NCBI GenBank assembly: GCA_902799655.1
Contig: CADCBH010000002.1
Span: forward strand, 1-64,000
Direction: 5' to 3'
Length of the DNA: 64,000 bases
DNA from: an uncultured Bacteroidales bacterium
GTDB lineage: Bacteria; Bacteroidota; Bacteroidia; Bacteroidales; Bacteroidaceae
Positions 25,701 to 32,812 of this stretch are shown here, one piece after another; position 1 is the first letter of the stretch; every line of letters starts with the position of its first letter. The position numbers were made by a program, and so were the translations under genes. The notes under the pieces were generated by a model. It saw only the letters and a list, made by a program, of their open reading frames with translations. It made no database searches and was not told where the DNA came from.

Positions 25701-28152
25701 GGAATTGCACGTCAGAAACGTAGAACCAGTCGTGTGTCTCCGTAGCCGGACGCTTGTCGGTAAGACTGAACACCACAAACTGCTGGTCGATGCTGTCTTT
25801 GGCGCAGATGGCTTCCAAGCGGTGCTTGCCGCTCTTTAATTGATCATTGACAATGGACAATGGACAATTGGCGGAAGCTTCCTGCCATTTGCCACCATCG
25901 ATGCGGTAGCGCAGCTTACCGGGAATCTCCTTGCCGGCAGCATTGCGACGGGTGAAGGTGATGGTAGGCAGTTGGTCGTTGCGCACCTTTTCGGGGATGT
26001 TACAGGTCAGCGAGGTAGCCTTGTTACCCAATGGTAGCGACATTGTGCCGTGGTGGGTCTCGCCAGCCTGGTCGGTGACGTCGGCATCAACGACGAAATG
26101 GTAGAACATGGTGTGGTGACCTAAGTCATCGGGCATCGTTAACGGCATGTCAATAGCGAATGAGCCATCGTCAGTTGTCTGCGTATCACCCTCGCTGATG
26201 ATGATCTCACGGAGACCGTCTCCGAAGTAGCCTGCCTGCCAGTATCGGCTGTAGGACATCCACCAGAAGGCGACACGACGCTTGACGGTATAGTGTACCT
26301 TCGCATCCTGAATAGGTACACCGGCATAGCTCGTAGCCTTGGCCTTGGCATGGATGGTGTCGCCAGCCTGATACGACTCCTTATAGTCGTCGAACTCAAC
26401 CTGGAAGGCAGGACGCTTGTATTCCTCGACACGGAAACTGACGCTACCGTTCTTGGCACGGATAGAGTAGCGACCGTTCAGCTGTCCTTTAGGCAAGGTG
26501 AACTGTACGCTACACTTGCCAAAGCGGTCGGTGGTGGCTTGCTGCTCGGCCACCAACTTGTAGTTGGCATCGCGCAGTTCAAACGTCACAACCTTGCCAC
26601 TGACAGCGGCATTCTCGAGTGCCGACAGCTCTTTCCATGCGATAGCGGTGGCATAGACCGTCTGTCCGGGACGGTAGATGGCGCGGTCGGTAAACAGGTT
26701 GGTATGCTCATTGTTGTACTGGCGTTCGTAATAGCTGTAGGCACCAGAGGCATTCTGTGTCTGGCAGTAGTTGTCATTGGCGGTATATGCAAAGACGGTA
26801 GCTGGGCGCTGTTCGCCAGTATAAACAGCCTCACCCTGACTATTGCAGGTGAGCACACGGGTAGTCTCAGGACTATTCCAATTCTTGCGGAACGACAAGC
26901 GTATCGAGGCATTCTTGACCGGCTGTCCTGTCGTGGCGTCAACAACCACAAAGCGGCGGCTATTGTCGGGTTGAACCTGTTGCAGGATACGAATGCCGGA
27001 AACAAAATACAACTGGCGCGATACCTCCGTTTGTGGCTGACTGGCAAACTCCAGCAGATAGACGCCGGCGGGCAGTCCTTGCAGCTGCAGGGAGTCGGTG
27101 AAGATGTCATAGACAGCGTGTCCTGAGAAGGAGATGGTCTTTGTCATCTCTGTCAGTTCTGCCAGTCCCGCTTTCATCTTCTTGTAGTCGTCCTTGTCGT
27201 TGGGATTGAGCTTGGTATCACCCTGCAGCTGGGTGCGATAGACGCGCATTGTCAGCTGGTTGATGTTACGCAGCTCTTTCAGTGCCACGGTCTGTGACTT
27301 GCTGATCTCCTGAACGCGACGCTCCACATAGGCAGAGAACTGAGGATTGGTGAGTTCCGTCAGATGATTGCGCAGCACATTGGCCCGTTTCCACTTGCCC
27401 CAACGTTTGAGGGCCTGTTGCAGCCATTGGTATTTGTCGGCTGCCGTGAAACGTTTGTCGGACATCATCTCATAACGGCGGATGGCCAGTTCGCAAGCCT
27501 CGTCGTAGTCACCATACACGTTGAGCAGCGAGTCGGCACTTTCCACGCTTTGAGGCACGTTGACAATAGCCAGACAGGCTGCCCTGCAGTTGCCCACACT
27601 CTCGTAGTAGTCGGCCATCCATTGCCAGGCCTCCAACTCCTGTCCGACGATGCTCAGCAGGTCGTGACTATAGACTTCGCTGTCTTTCTCCTTGATGACG
27701 AAGGGCACGTAGCTGTCGGCTTTGACCTTGGCCAATGCCTCTGGATGAGCCAGTGCCATCGCCTGGTATCGGTCGCTCTTGCTGGCGTAATCTTCCAGTG
27801 TGCGGTTATTGCGGTAGATCTTTGCCAGCGTGGCTGCATAGACCGCCTGTAGGGCCGCCTCGCGACAGTTGGCCGTCTGCTGCTCCAGTCGCTTCACGGC
27901 AACAGGCAGCGAGTCGGGCGCTATCTCGGCTTGCAGTCTGGCCCCCAGTAGCGTAGCCTTCAGCAGTTGGCCGTAGGCATTCTCCTTGGTGGCCTTAGCC
28001 TCTATCTTACGCACTTGTATAAGAGCAGTCTGTGGCAGATCTTTATCCTGTGCTGCCTCCACCTGTTTCCACATCGAGGCGAAGGTCTGGGCATTGATGC
28101 CAAGCGGTAAAAGCAGGCATGCAGCCAAAATCATCCAGTATTTTCTGTTCAT
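22708..28152 (-). CDS. Giant alpha-2-macroglobulin family protein
   Basis: A 1814-residue exported protein, signal peptide MNRKYWMILAACLLLPLGINA. It has an MG2-type domain with the typical DRAIYRPGQTVYATAIAWKE region, a central A2M domain (FSLPESLTTWRFMGIA) and a helical C-terminal toroid (LKKLQNADGSFSWYPGMEGS). The thioester motif CxEQ is absent: the equivalent part reads LPTLGQPWEHSAIDQAASYY. Just before the A2M domain is EEVVVVGYGVKGQ, the hallmark motif of SusC-type receptors. Such proteins may trap proteases or guard the periplasm; the role is inferred. ATG at 28152 is chosen for the signal peptide. It heads the DUF1573-meaB-ispH run. Confidence 0.88.
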   Translation of the reverse strand: MNRKYWMILAACLLLPLGINAQTFASMWKQVEAAQDKDLPQTALIQVRKIEAKATKENAYGQLLKATLLGARLQAEIAPDSLPVAVKRLEQQTANCREAALQAVYAATLAKIYRNNRTLEDYASKSDRYQAMALAHPEALAKVKADSYVPFVIKEKDSEVYSHDLLSIVGQELEAWQWMADYYESVGNCRAACLAIVNVPQSVESADSLLNVYGDYDEACELAIRRYEMMSDKRFTAADKYQWLQQALKRWGKWKRANVLRNHLTELTNPQFSAYVERRVQEISKSQTVALKELRNINQLTMRVYRTQLQGDTKLNPNDKDDYKKMKAGLAELTEMTKTISFSGHAVYDIFTDSLQLQGLPAGVYLLEFASQPQTEVSRQLYFVSGIRILQQVQPDNSRRFVVVDATTGQPVKNASIRLSFRKNWNSPETTRVLTCNSQGEAVYTGEQRPATVFAYTANDNYCQTQNASGAYSYYERQYNNEHTNLFTDRAIYRPGQTVYATAIAWKELSALENAAVSGKVVTFELRDANYKLVAEQQATTDRFGKCSVQFTLPKGQLNGRYSIRAKNGSVSFRVEEYKRPAFQVEFDDYKESYQAGDTIHAKAKATSYAGVPIQDAKVHYTVKRRVAFWWMSYSRYWQAGYFGDGLREIIISEGDTQTTDDGSFAIDMPLTMPDDLGHHTMFYHFVVDADVTDQAGETHHGTMSLPLGNKATSLTCNIPEKVRNDQLPTITFTRRNAAGKEIPGKLRYRIDGGKWQEASANCPLSIVNDQLKSGKHRLEAICAKDSIDQQFVVFSLTDKRPATETHDWFYVSDVQFPTDGSPVTVQVGSSDPNTYIVYSIFAGRQKIEEGAVKRNGELINRQFSYREEYGNGLLLTFAWMKNGECYRHQQVIRRPMPDKKLKMQWTTFRDRLTPGQQEQWQLTIKKPDGAAADASFMAVLYDKSLDALTSHQWSFTPSSYLPQPSTNWGYASFGHVRATAIKEMKFMDVNELLFSRFDESIFPVYYRSIRVRGRNVLMKASAAVPAAMAVEDTRVYDHVEEVQSAKEEVVVVGYGVKGQDADAAEEEQVQVRENLNETAFCYPTLQTDGDGNVSMSFSLPESLTTWRFMGIANTADMLYGYIDGEAIAQKDVMIQPNMPRFVRDGDETTISARLFNTTDHSVSGTAKLQLIDPETNKVIYEMSSSFAIDANGSTSAHYKLWIVKPESSLFICKVTAQGDGFSDGEQHYLPVLSNREYVTKTISYTQHEAGVKTIDLQKLFPQGTSQKKLTIEYTNNPAWLMVQSLPTLGQPWEHSAIDQAASYYSNLLAKTLMQQSPQAKATFEQWRRETGNETTLMSQLEKNQELKDLLLEETPWVAAADRESEQRQRIADFFDENGINNRLATTTEKLKKLQNADGSFSWYPGMEGSTYITVAIEEMLVRLNVMAGQQKDIKQIHQKAFDYLSKEMTDLVARMKKEEKKGHRQTFPSITALRWLYLCALDGQKLSASVKSANDYLIGLLKKDIKRQTIYEKAMTAVVLSKRGEQTKAAEYVKSLKEYTVYTEEMGRYYDTRKASYSWYDYKIPTEVAAIEAIQLVTPTDKQTVDEMRRWLLQEKRTQVWDTPINSINAIYAFLNGQSSTLTTSQPATTLAVDGVSVDTGKGSAGIGYVKNARAYKDEHTFTATKTSEGTSWGAVYAQFLQKTSDIEASGSGISVRRELLDAGDLKVGQRIRVRITIEAERDLDFVEVVDRRASCMEPIRQLSGYQQGAYVSPKDNATHYFYRGLSKGKHVIETTYYIDRAGQYNTGTCTVGCAYAPEYRATAPSMELRVNE
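25842..25869. repeat. 7-bp tandem repeat inside the macroglobulin gene
   Basis: Plus-strand units GATCATT, GACAATG, GACAATG and GACAATT at exact 7-bp steps. They encode PLSIVNDQL within a predicted beta-rich domain. Confidence 0.82.
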
Positions 28153-28182
28153 AGCATTCCGTTTTTTGATGTATTCAAAGTA

Positions 28183-28216
28183 CAAAGATACGCAAAACCC
28201 GTTAAACAGCCAAGCC
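28183..28216 (-). promoter_or_regulatory. Promoter of the macroglobulin gene
   Basis: TATCTTTG on the minus strand (28190-28183), 30 bp before the ATG. A TTG about 20 bp upstream lies in the loop of the preceding terminator, so the two signals overlap. Confidence 0.7.
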
Positions 28217-28230
28217 ATTTAACGAGTTTT
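28194..28230 (-). terminator. Intrinsic terminator after the micro-ORF
   Basis: Minus strand AAAACTCGTTAAA and TTTAACGGGTTTT form a 13-bp stem with an 11-base loop. One pair is G-U only when read as minus-strand RNA, which supports transcription in that direction. The U-rich 3' arm serves as the T-tract. Confidence 0.75.
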
Positions 28231-28256
28231 ACCAACTAATATGTTTCTTTTTCACG

Positions 28257-28298
28257 TCATTCCTCGCAGCAGTGCTCATGATGATGTTCGTGTGCCAT
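28257..28298 (-). CDS. 13-residue His/Cys-rich micro-ORF
   Basis: The frame reads MAHEHHHEHCCEE and stops. Five His, two Cys and four Glu in thirteen residues would make a strong metal-binding peptide. A TACCTTTG box lies 31 bp upstream of the ATG and an intrinsic terminator follows 27 bp after the stop, so the micro-ORF sits in a well-defined transcription unit, or at the end of the MATE mRNA (stop at 28370). It may be a free peptide, a leader peptide or chance. No expression evidence can be read from sequence. Confidence 0.4.
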   Translation of the reverse strand: MAHEHHHEHCCEE

Positions 28299-28329
28299 AA
28301 TATTTTGCTTTTTTGTTTGAATTCTGCTG

Positions 28330-28337
28330 CAAAGGTA
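28330..28337 (-). promoter_or_regulatory. -7 box upstream of the His/Cys micro-ORF
   Basis: TACCTTTG on the minus strand, 31 bp before the micro-ORF ATG. No TTTG is found at the expected distance upstream. Confidence 0.45.
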
Positions 28338-28369
28338 GGCAAAACTTCCTGCAACCGAGTTGCAATCGG

Positions 28370-29686
28370 TCAGAAAGTGTTGTTTTTTGCAATCCGGTTG
28401 CAAAAGAGCCATGTCTGTACAATACCGCGAATGGCCAGATAGACAATCATCGACAGCCATAGTCCATGATTGCCGATAGGCCCTGTCAGTGTGGCGACAC
28501 CGCCGAAGAAGACGATGGCAGCCAGTACCGACGATAGCAGCATGCCTCTGGTGGCCGTGATGCCGATGAAGATGCCGTCCCAGATGAAGGCTCCTACACC
28601 GGCTACGGGCAACAGATAGGCCCACCCGACATAGCTTGCCGACGCTTCTACCACGCTGGGCTCGTCGGTCAGCAGGTGCAGGAAGGACTGACCGCCCACG
28701 ACATAGACGGCGGTGAACAGCAGCGTCATCCCTGCTCCCCAGCGAAACAGCCGTCTGACCACGTCGCGGAAGGCCTCGCCCTCGTGGGCGCCCCAATAGC
28801 GGCCACCCAGAGCCTCACCGGCATAGGCAAAGCCGTCCATGATGTACGACAATAGGAGGTAGAGCTGCATCAGCAGCGTGTTGACCGCCAGGATAACAGC
28901 GCCCTGACGGGCTCCTGCCGAGGTGAAATACAGGTTGACAGCGACGAGGAATAGGGTGCGCAGGAAGATGTCGCGGTTGACGCGGAAAAAGTCGCCAGCC
29001 GATGAGAGCGCCGTCTCCGACGGGATGTTCACTGATGGGCCGAACACCTGCCGGTAGTGGCGCCACAGAAAGACCAGAGCCACCAGCAGTCCCGCATATT
29101 GTGCGACGACGGTTCCCAGGGCGACACCCTCCACCTTCATGCCCATGGCATAGACCAGCAGCAGTGATGCTGCGATGTTGATGATGTTCTGCAGGATGCT
29201 GATGAGCATCGGGATGCGCGTGTTCTGCATGCCGATATACCAGCCTGTCAGCGCAAAGAGCGCCAGCGAGGGTGGGGCACCCCATACAACAATATAGAAA
29301 TAGGTAGCGGCCCATGGTCGCACGTCGGCAGTAGGACCTATCAGCGTCAGCATCAGTTGGCACAGCGGTCGCTGCAGGATGATGATGAGCAGGGCGATAC
29401 CTACGGCGATGGCCAGTGCGCGCTTCAGCAGCCGTACAGCGTCGGCCATGTTCTCCCGACCATAGGCCTGTGCAGTCATTCCACTGGTGCCCATGCGCAG
29501 GAATCCGAATACCCAATATACCAGATTGAAAATCATCGAGCCCACGGCTATCGCCCCTATATAGACAGCATCGCCCATGTGTCCCACAATGGCGGTGTCA
29601 ACCAGTCCGAGCAGCGGCACCGTGATGTTTGTCACGATGGCGGGGATGGCTATCTGTAGTATCTGACGGTCGCGCTGATGCATCAT
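28370..29686 (-). CDS. MATE-family efflux transporter
   Basis: A 438-residue inner-membrane protein with about twelve helices in two repeated halves. The MATE pattern is visible at the start (QILQIAIPAIVTNITVPLLG, then VDTAIVGHMG) and FNLVYWVFGFLRMGTSGMTAQ. These exporters move drugs or metabolites out in exchange for Na+ or H+. The -7 box TAATTTTG ends only seven bases before the ATGATG start, so the mRNA is probably leaderless. Divergent from the acyl-CoA synthetase gene. The 3' end runs toward the His/Cys micro-ORF. Confidence 0.93.
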   Translation of the reverse strand: MMHQRDRQILQIAIPAIVTNITVPLLGLVDTAIVGHMGDAVYIGAIAVGSMIFNLVYWVFGFLRMGTSGMTAQAYGRENMADAVRLLKRALAIAVGIALLIIILQRPLCQLMLTLIGPTADVRPWAATYFYIVVWGAPPSLALFALTGWYIGMQNTRIPMLISILQNIINIAASLLLVYAMGMKVEGVALGTVVAQYAGLLVALVFLWRHYRQVFGPSVNIPSETALSSAGDFFRVNRDIFLRTLFLVAVNLYFTSAGARQGAVILAVNTLLMQLYLLLSYIMDGFAYAGEALGGRYWGAHEGEAFRDVVRRLFRWGAGMTLLFTAVYVVGGQSFLHLLTDEPSVVEASASYVGWAYLLPVAGVGAFIWDGIFIGITATRGMLLSSVLAAIVFFGGVATLTGPIGNHGLWLSMIVYLAIRGIVQTWLFCNRIAKNNTF

Positions 29687-29693
29687 TTCAATG

Positions 29694-29701
29694 CAAAATT
29701 A
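29694..29701 (-). promoter_or_regulatory. -7 box of the MATE gene
   Basis: TAATTTTG on the minus strand with CATTGAA before the ATGATG start. Confidence 0.55.
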
Positions 29702-29744
29702 CAAAATATTTCGCAAATCATCATTTAGAATTCATAATTATTTG

Positions 29745-29752
29745 TATCTTTG
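29745..29752 (+). promoter_or_regulatory. -7 box of the acyl-CoA synthetase gene
   Basis: TATCTTTG, 22 bp before the ATG at 29775. Confidence 0.65.
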
Positions 29753-29774
29753 CAGAAACTTAAAACAACAAGCT

Positions 29775-31859
29775 ATGATTAACCGAGAACTCTTGGCACC
29801 ACAGTCTATCGTGGTCATTGGCGGCTCCAACAACGTTCACAAGCCTGGTGGCGCCATCGTGCGCAATATCCTGCAAGGCAATTATCAAGGTACACTGCGT
29901 ATCGTCAATCCCAAAGAAGATGAAGTACAGGGCATCAAGGCTTTCCACGATGCCCGCGAGATACCTCCCACCGAACTGGCTATCCTCGTGGTGGCTGCCA
30001 AGTTCTGTCCCGACTATGTGGAACTGCTGGCCAAGGACAAACAGACGCGCGCCTTTATCATCATCTCTGCCGGCTTTGGCGAGGAGACCGCTGCGGGTGG
30101 CGTTCTCGAACAGCGCATTCTCGATATCTGTGCACAGTATGATGCGGCACTCATCGGTCCCAACTGTATCGGTCTGCTCAACCGCTGTCATCACAGCGTG
30201 TTCACCAAACCCATTCCCAATCTGAATCCGCAGGGTGTCGATTTCATCAGCGGCTCGGGAGCTACGGCAGTCTTCATCCTGGAGAGTGCCGTCATCAAGG
30301 GCCTGCAGTTCAACAGCGTGTGGAGCATCGGCAATGGCAAGCAGATCGGCATCGAGGATGTGCTGCAGTATATGGATGAGCACTTCGATTCTGAGAAGGA
30401 CTCGAAGGTGAAACTGTTGTATATCGAGAATATCTCCAACCCCGATAAGCTGCTCTTCCATGCCTGCAACCTCATTCGCAAGGGCTGTCGCATTGCTGCC
30501 ATCAAGGCGGGAGCCTCGGAGAGCGGCTCGCGTGCGGCATCGAGCCATACCGGAGCCATCGCCTCCAGCGACTCTGCCGTTGAGGCTCTGTTCCGTAAGG
30601 CGGGCATCGTACGCTGCTTCTCGCGAGAGGAACTGACCACCGTGGGCTGTATCTTCACACTGCCACCTCTGAAGGGTCGCAATTTTGCTATTGTCACCCA
30701 TGCCGGAGGCCCTGGTGTGATGCTGACCGACGCCCTCTCGAAGGGTGGTCTGCAGGTACCCAAGATAGAAGGTCCGAAGGCCGATGAGCTGAAGGCTCTG
30801 CTCTTCCCTGGCTCTGCCGTGGCCAATCCCATCGACATCCTCGCTACCGGTACGCCCGAACATCTGGGCATCGCCATCGACTATTGCGAACACCACTTCG
30901 ACGACATCGATGCCATCGCCGTTATCTACGGCACTCCCGGACTCACCCAGCTCTACGAGGCCTACGACGTGCTCGACCAGAAGATTCGCGAGTGCACGAA
31001 GCCCGTGTTCCCTATCCTGCCCAGCATGCATACCGCCGGTCCTGAGGTCGCCGAGTTCCTGGCCAAGGGGCATGTCAACTTCAGCGACGAGGTGACGCTG
31101 GCTACCGCCCTGTCGCAGATTATGAGTACGCCGCCACCCGCTTTCCCCGAGGTGCAGCTGTATGGCATCGATATCCCCGGTCTGAACAAGATTATCTATC
31201 GTGAGACCAACCGCCTGAAGTTCGAAGGCAAGGAGCGCGACTATCTGGCACCCGATGTGGTGCGCGAGATACTCACCTGTGCCGGCATCCCGTTGGTTCC
31301 CGAGATGGTAAGTATGTCGAAAGACGAACTCATCGCCTTTGCCGAGCGGGTAGGGTATCCCGTCGTCGCCAAGGTGGTCGGTCCCGTGCACAAGAGCGAT
31401 GTGGGCGGAGTGGCCCTCAATATCCGCACTGCTGAACATCTGGCTTTGGAGTACGACCGCATGATGAAGATACAGGATGCCACCGCCGTGATGGTGCAGA
31501 AGATGCTCAAGGGCACCGAGCTCTTCATCGGTGCCAAGTACGAGGAACGCTTCGGCCATGTGGTGCTCTGTGGTCTCGGCGGCATCTTTGTCGAAGTCCT
31601 CAAGGATGTCTCGTCAGGTCTCGCCCCGCTGTCCTACAACGAAGCCTATAGCATGATCCACTCGCTGCGTGGCTACAAGATACTGAAGGGTACGCGCGGT
31701 CAGAAGGGCATCAACGAGCAGCGCTATGCCGAAATCATCGTCCGTCTGTCCACCCTCCTGCGCTTCGCCACCGAAATCAAGGAGATCGACATCAATCCCC
31801 TCCTGGCCCACGACAACGACGTCATTGCCGTCGATGCCCGCATCCTTGTGGAGCGTTAG
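29775..31859 (+). CDS. ADP-forming acyl-CoA synthetase (acetate-CoA ligase type)
   Basis: A 694-residue fused NDP-forming acyl-CoA synthetase that makes ATP from acyl-CoA, or the reverse. Domains in order: CoA-binding Rossmann (SIVVIGGSNNVHKPGGAIVR), succinyl-CoA-ligase-like domains with the active-site His region (AASSHTGAIASSD), and a C-terminal ATP-grasp (VAKVVGPVHKSDVGGVAL). ATG at 29775 is preferred; the longer frame continues into the promoter. Substrate (acetate, propionate or other) cannot be told. A 599-codon open frame on the opposite strand is a shadow of its GC-rich codons. Confidence 0.92.
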   Translation: MINRELLAPQSIVVIGGSNNVHKPGGAIVRNILQGNYQGTLRIVNPKEDEVQGIKAFHDAREIPPTELAILVVAAKFCPDYVELLAKDKQTRAFIIISAGFGEETAAGGVLEQRILDICAQYDAALIGPNCIGLLNRCHHSVFTKPIPNLNPQGVDFISGSGATAVFILESAVIKGLQFNSVWSIGNGKQIGIEDVLQYMDEHFDSEKDSKVKLLYIENISNPDKLLFHACNLIRKGCRIAAIKAGASESGSRAASSHTGAIASSDSAVEALFRKAGIVRCFSREELTTVGCIFTLPPLKGRNFAIVTHAGGPGVMLTDALSKGGLQVPKIEGPKADELKALLFPGSAVANPIDILATGTPEHLGIAIDYCEHHFDDIDAIAVIYGTPGLTQLYEAYDVLDQKIRECTKPVFPILPSMHTAGPEVAEFLAKGHVNFSDEVTLATALSQIMSTPPPAFPEVQLYGIDIPGLNKIIYRETNRLKFEGKERDYLAPDVVREILTCAGIPLVPEMVSMSKDELIAFAERVGYPVVAKVVGPVHKSDVGGVALNIRTAEHLALEYDRMMKIQDATAVMVQKMLKGTELFIGAKYEERFGHVVLCGLGGIFVEVLKDVSSGLAPLSYNEAYSMIHSLRGYKILKGTRGQKGINEQRYAEIIVRLSTLLRFATEIKEIDINPLLAHDNDVIAVDARILVER

Positions 31860-31983
31860 GATGTGGCAACTCATATTTTGGGGAACTTGGGTCGGAGATA
31901 CTTTTTTATTAACTTTTTCGGGAATAATCCTTGGCGATGTCGGAGAAATTTGATAATTTTTTTGGCTCGTAAACGGAAGTGGT

Positions 31984-32649
31984 ATGGAGAACGAAGAAAA
32001 GGACCAGAAAACCATCTTTGGGAAAGTGGCAAACTACAAGGAACTGCACGTCTACCAGAAGGCAGAGGTGCTGGTTCTTCTGACTGATGTTTTCTGTAAG
32101 CGCTTTCTGCCGCTATATGGCGACCGCCGTGTAGACCAGATGAATATGGCGGCGCGTTGTGGCAAGCAGAATATCGTGGAGGGGTGCGAGGAAGGCCTGA
32201 CAAGCAGTCAGATGGAAGTGAACCTTGTCAACGTGGGTAGGGCCAGCTTTCAGGAACTTCGCGAGGACTACGAGGATTATTTGAAAAGAAACAGCCTTGC
32301 CGTTTGGGACGTGAATCACCCACGTTTTGGGAAGATGGTGGAGTTCTGCCGTACGAACAACACGTGGGATGCTTATAAGGACATCGCCACGAAATGTGCT
32401 GCCGAAGAATTCTGCAACATGGCGCTCACCCTTTGTCATATCACCGACAGGATGTTTGAGGGTTACCTGAAACATCTGGAGAAGCGCTTCATAGAGGAAG
32501 GCGGCATCAAGGAGCGCATGCATGCAGCCCGCACGGGCTACCGCGAAGGCATCGACCGCCGCCTCCGCGAACTGGAGGCCGAAAACCAGCGGCTAAAAGC
32601 CGAGAACGAGGAGCTGAGGAGGAAACTGGCTGGGGCCAGTAAGGGCTAG
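31984..32649 (+). CDS. Four-helix-bundle protein with coiled-coil suffix
   Basis: The 221-residue protein has the four-helix fold related to the 23S rRNA intervening-sequence proteins (LHVYQKAEVLVLLTDVFCKR, RRVDQMNMAARCGKQNIVEG, SFQELREDYEDYL). A C-terminal heptad coiled coil follows (RRLRELEAENQRLKAENEEL). Such proteins are common singletons in Bacteroidota and their role is unknown. The first residues (MENEEKDQKTIFG) are charged. It is followed immediately by a CTAG 9-bp repeat tract. The 124 bp upstream hold no clear promoter. Confidence 0.78.
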   Translation: MENEEKDQKTIFGKVANYKELHVYQKAEVLVLLTDVFCKRFLPLYGDRRVDQMNMAARCGKQNIVEGCEEGLTSSQMEVNLVNVGRASFQELREDYEDYLKRNSLAVWDVNHPRFGKMVEFCRTNNTWDAYKDIATKCAAEEFCNMALTLCHITDRMFEGYLKHLEKRFIEEGGIKERMHAARTGYREGIDRRLRELEAENQRLKAENEELRRKLAGASKG

Positions 32650-32722
32650 TAAGTACTAGTATCACTAGAAGTCCTAGTTTCACTAGTAGAACTAGTATCA
32701 CTAGAAGTACTAGAGAGACTAG
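32646..32722. repeat. CTAG array with 9-bp period (nine units)
   Basis: CTAG occurs at 32646, 32656, 32665, 32674, 32683, 32692, 32701, 32710 and 32719: after the first step of 10, every step is exactly 9 bp. The 17-mer ACTAGTATCACTAGAAG occurs here twice (32655 and 32691) and again at 43444. It begins inside the last codons of the four-helix-bundle gene. Confidence 0.92.
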
Positions 32723-32787
32723 CAATGTCTTTACACTATTTTTTCAACTTTTCTGCATGATAGCGCCCGAATATCAAGATTGTTTTG

Positions 32788-32795
32788 TAAATTTG
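32788..32795 (+). promoter_or_regulatory. -7 box of the 317-residue hypothetical gene
   Basis: TAAATTTG matches TAnnTTTG, 17 bp before the ATG. No clear upstream element. Confidence 0.5.
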
Positions 32796-32812
32796 CAGAA
32801 AAATAGGAAAAA

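Noticed and set aside
28257-28796. 179-codon minus-strand frame covering the micro-ORF and the end of the MATE gene
   Set aside because: Its upstream part is a shifted frame of the MATE gene; only the last 13 codons from an internal ATG are plausible.
29760-31559. 599-codon open frame on the minus strand opposite the acyl-CoA synthetase gene
   Set aside because: It mirrors the GC-rich codon pattern of a clearly recognisable enzyme on the plus strand and its product is low-complexity with no family resemblance.
31861-31953. 30-codon frame MWQLIFWGTWVGD... after the acyl-CoA synthetase
   Set aside because: No promoter, no recognisable features, and most of it is T-rich intergenic sequence.
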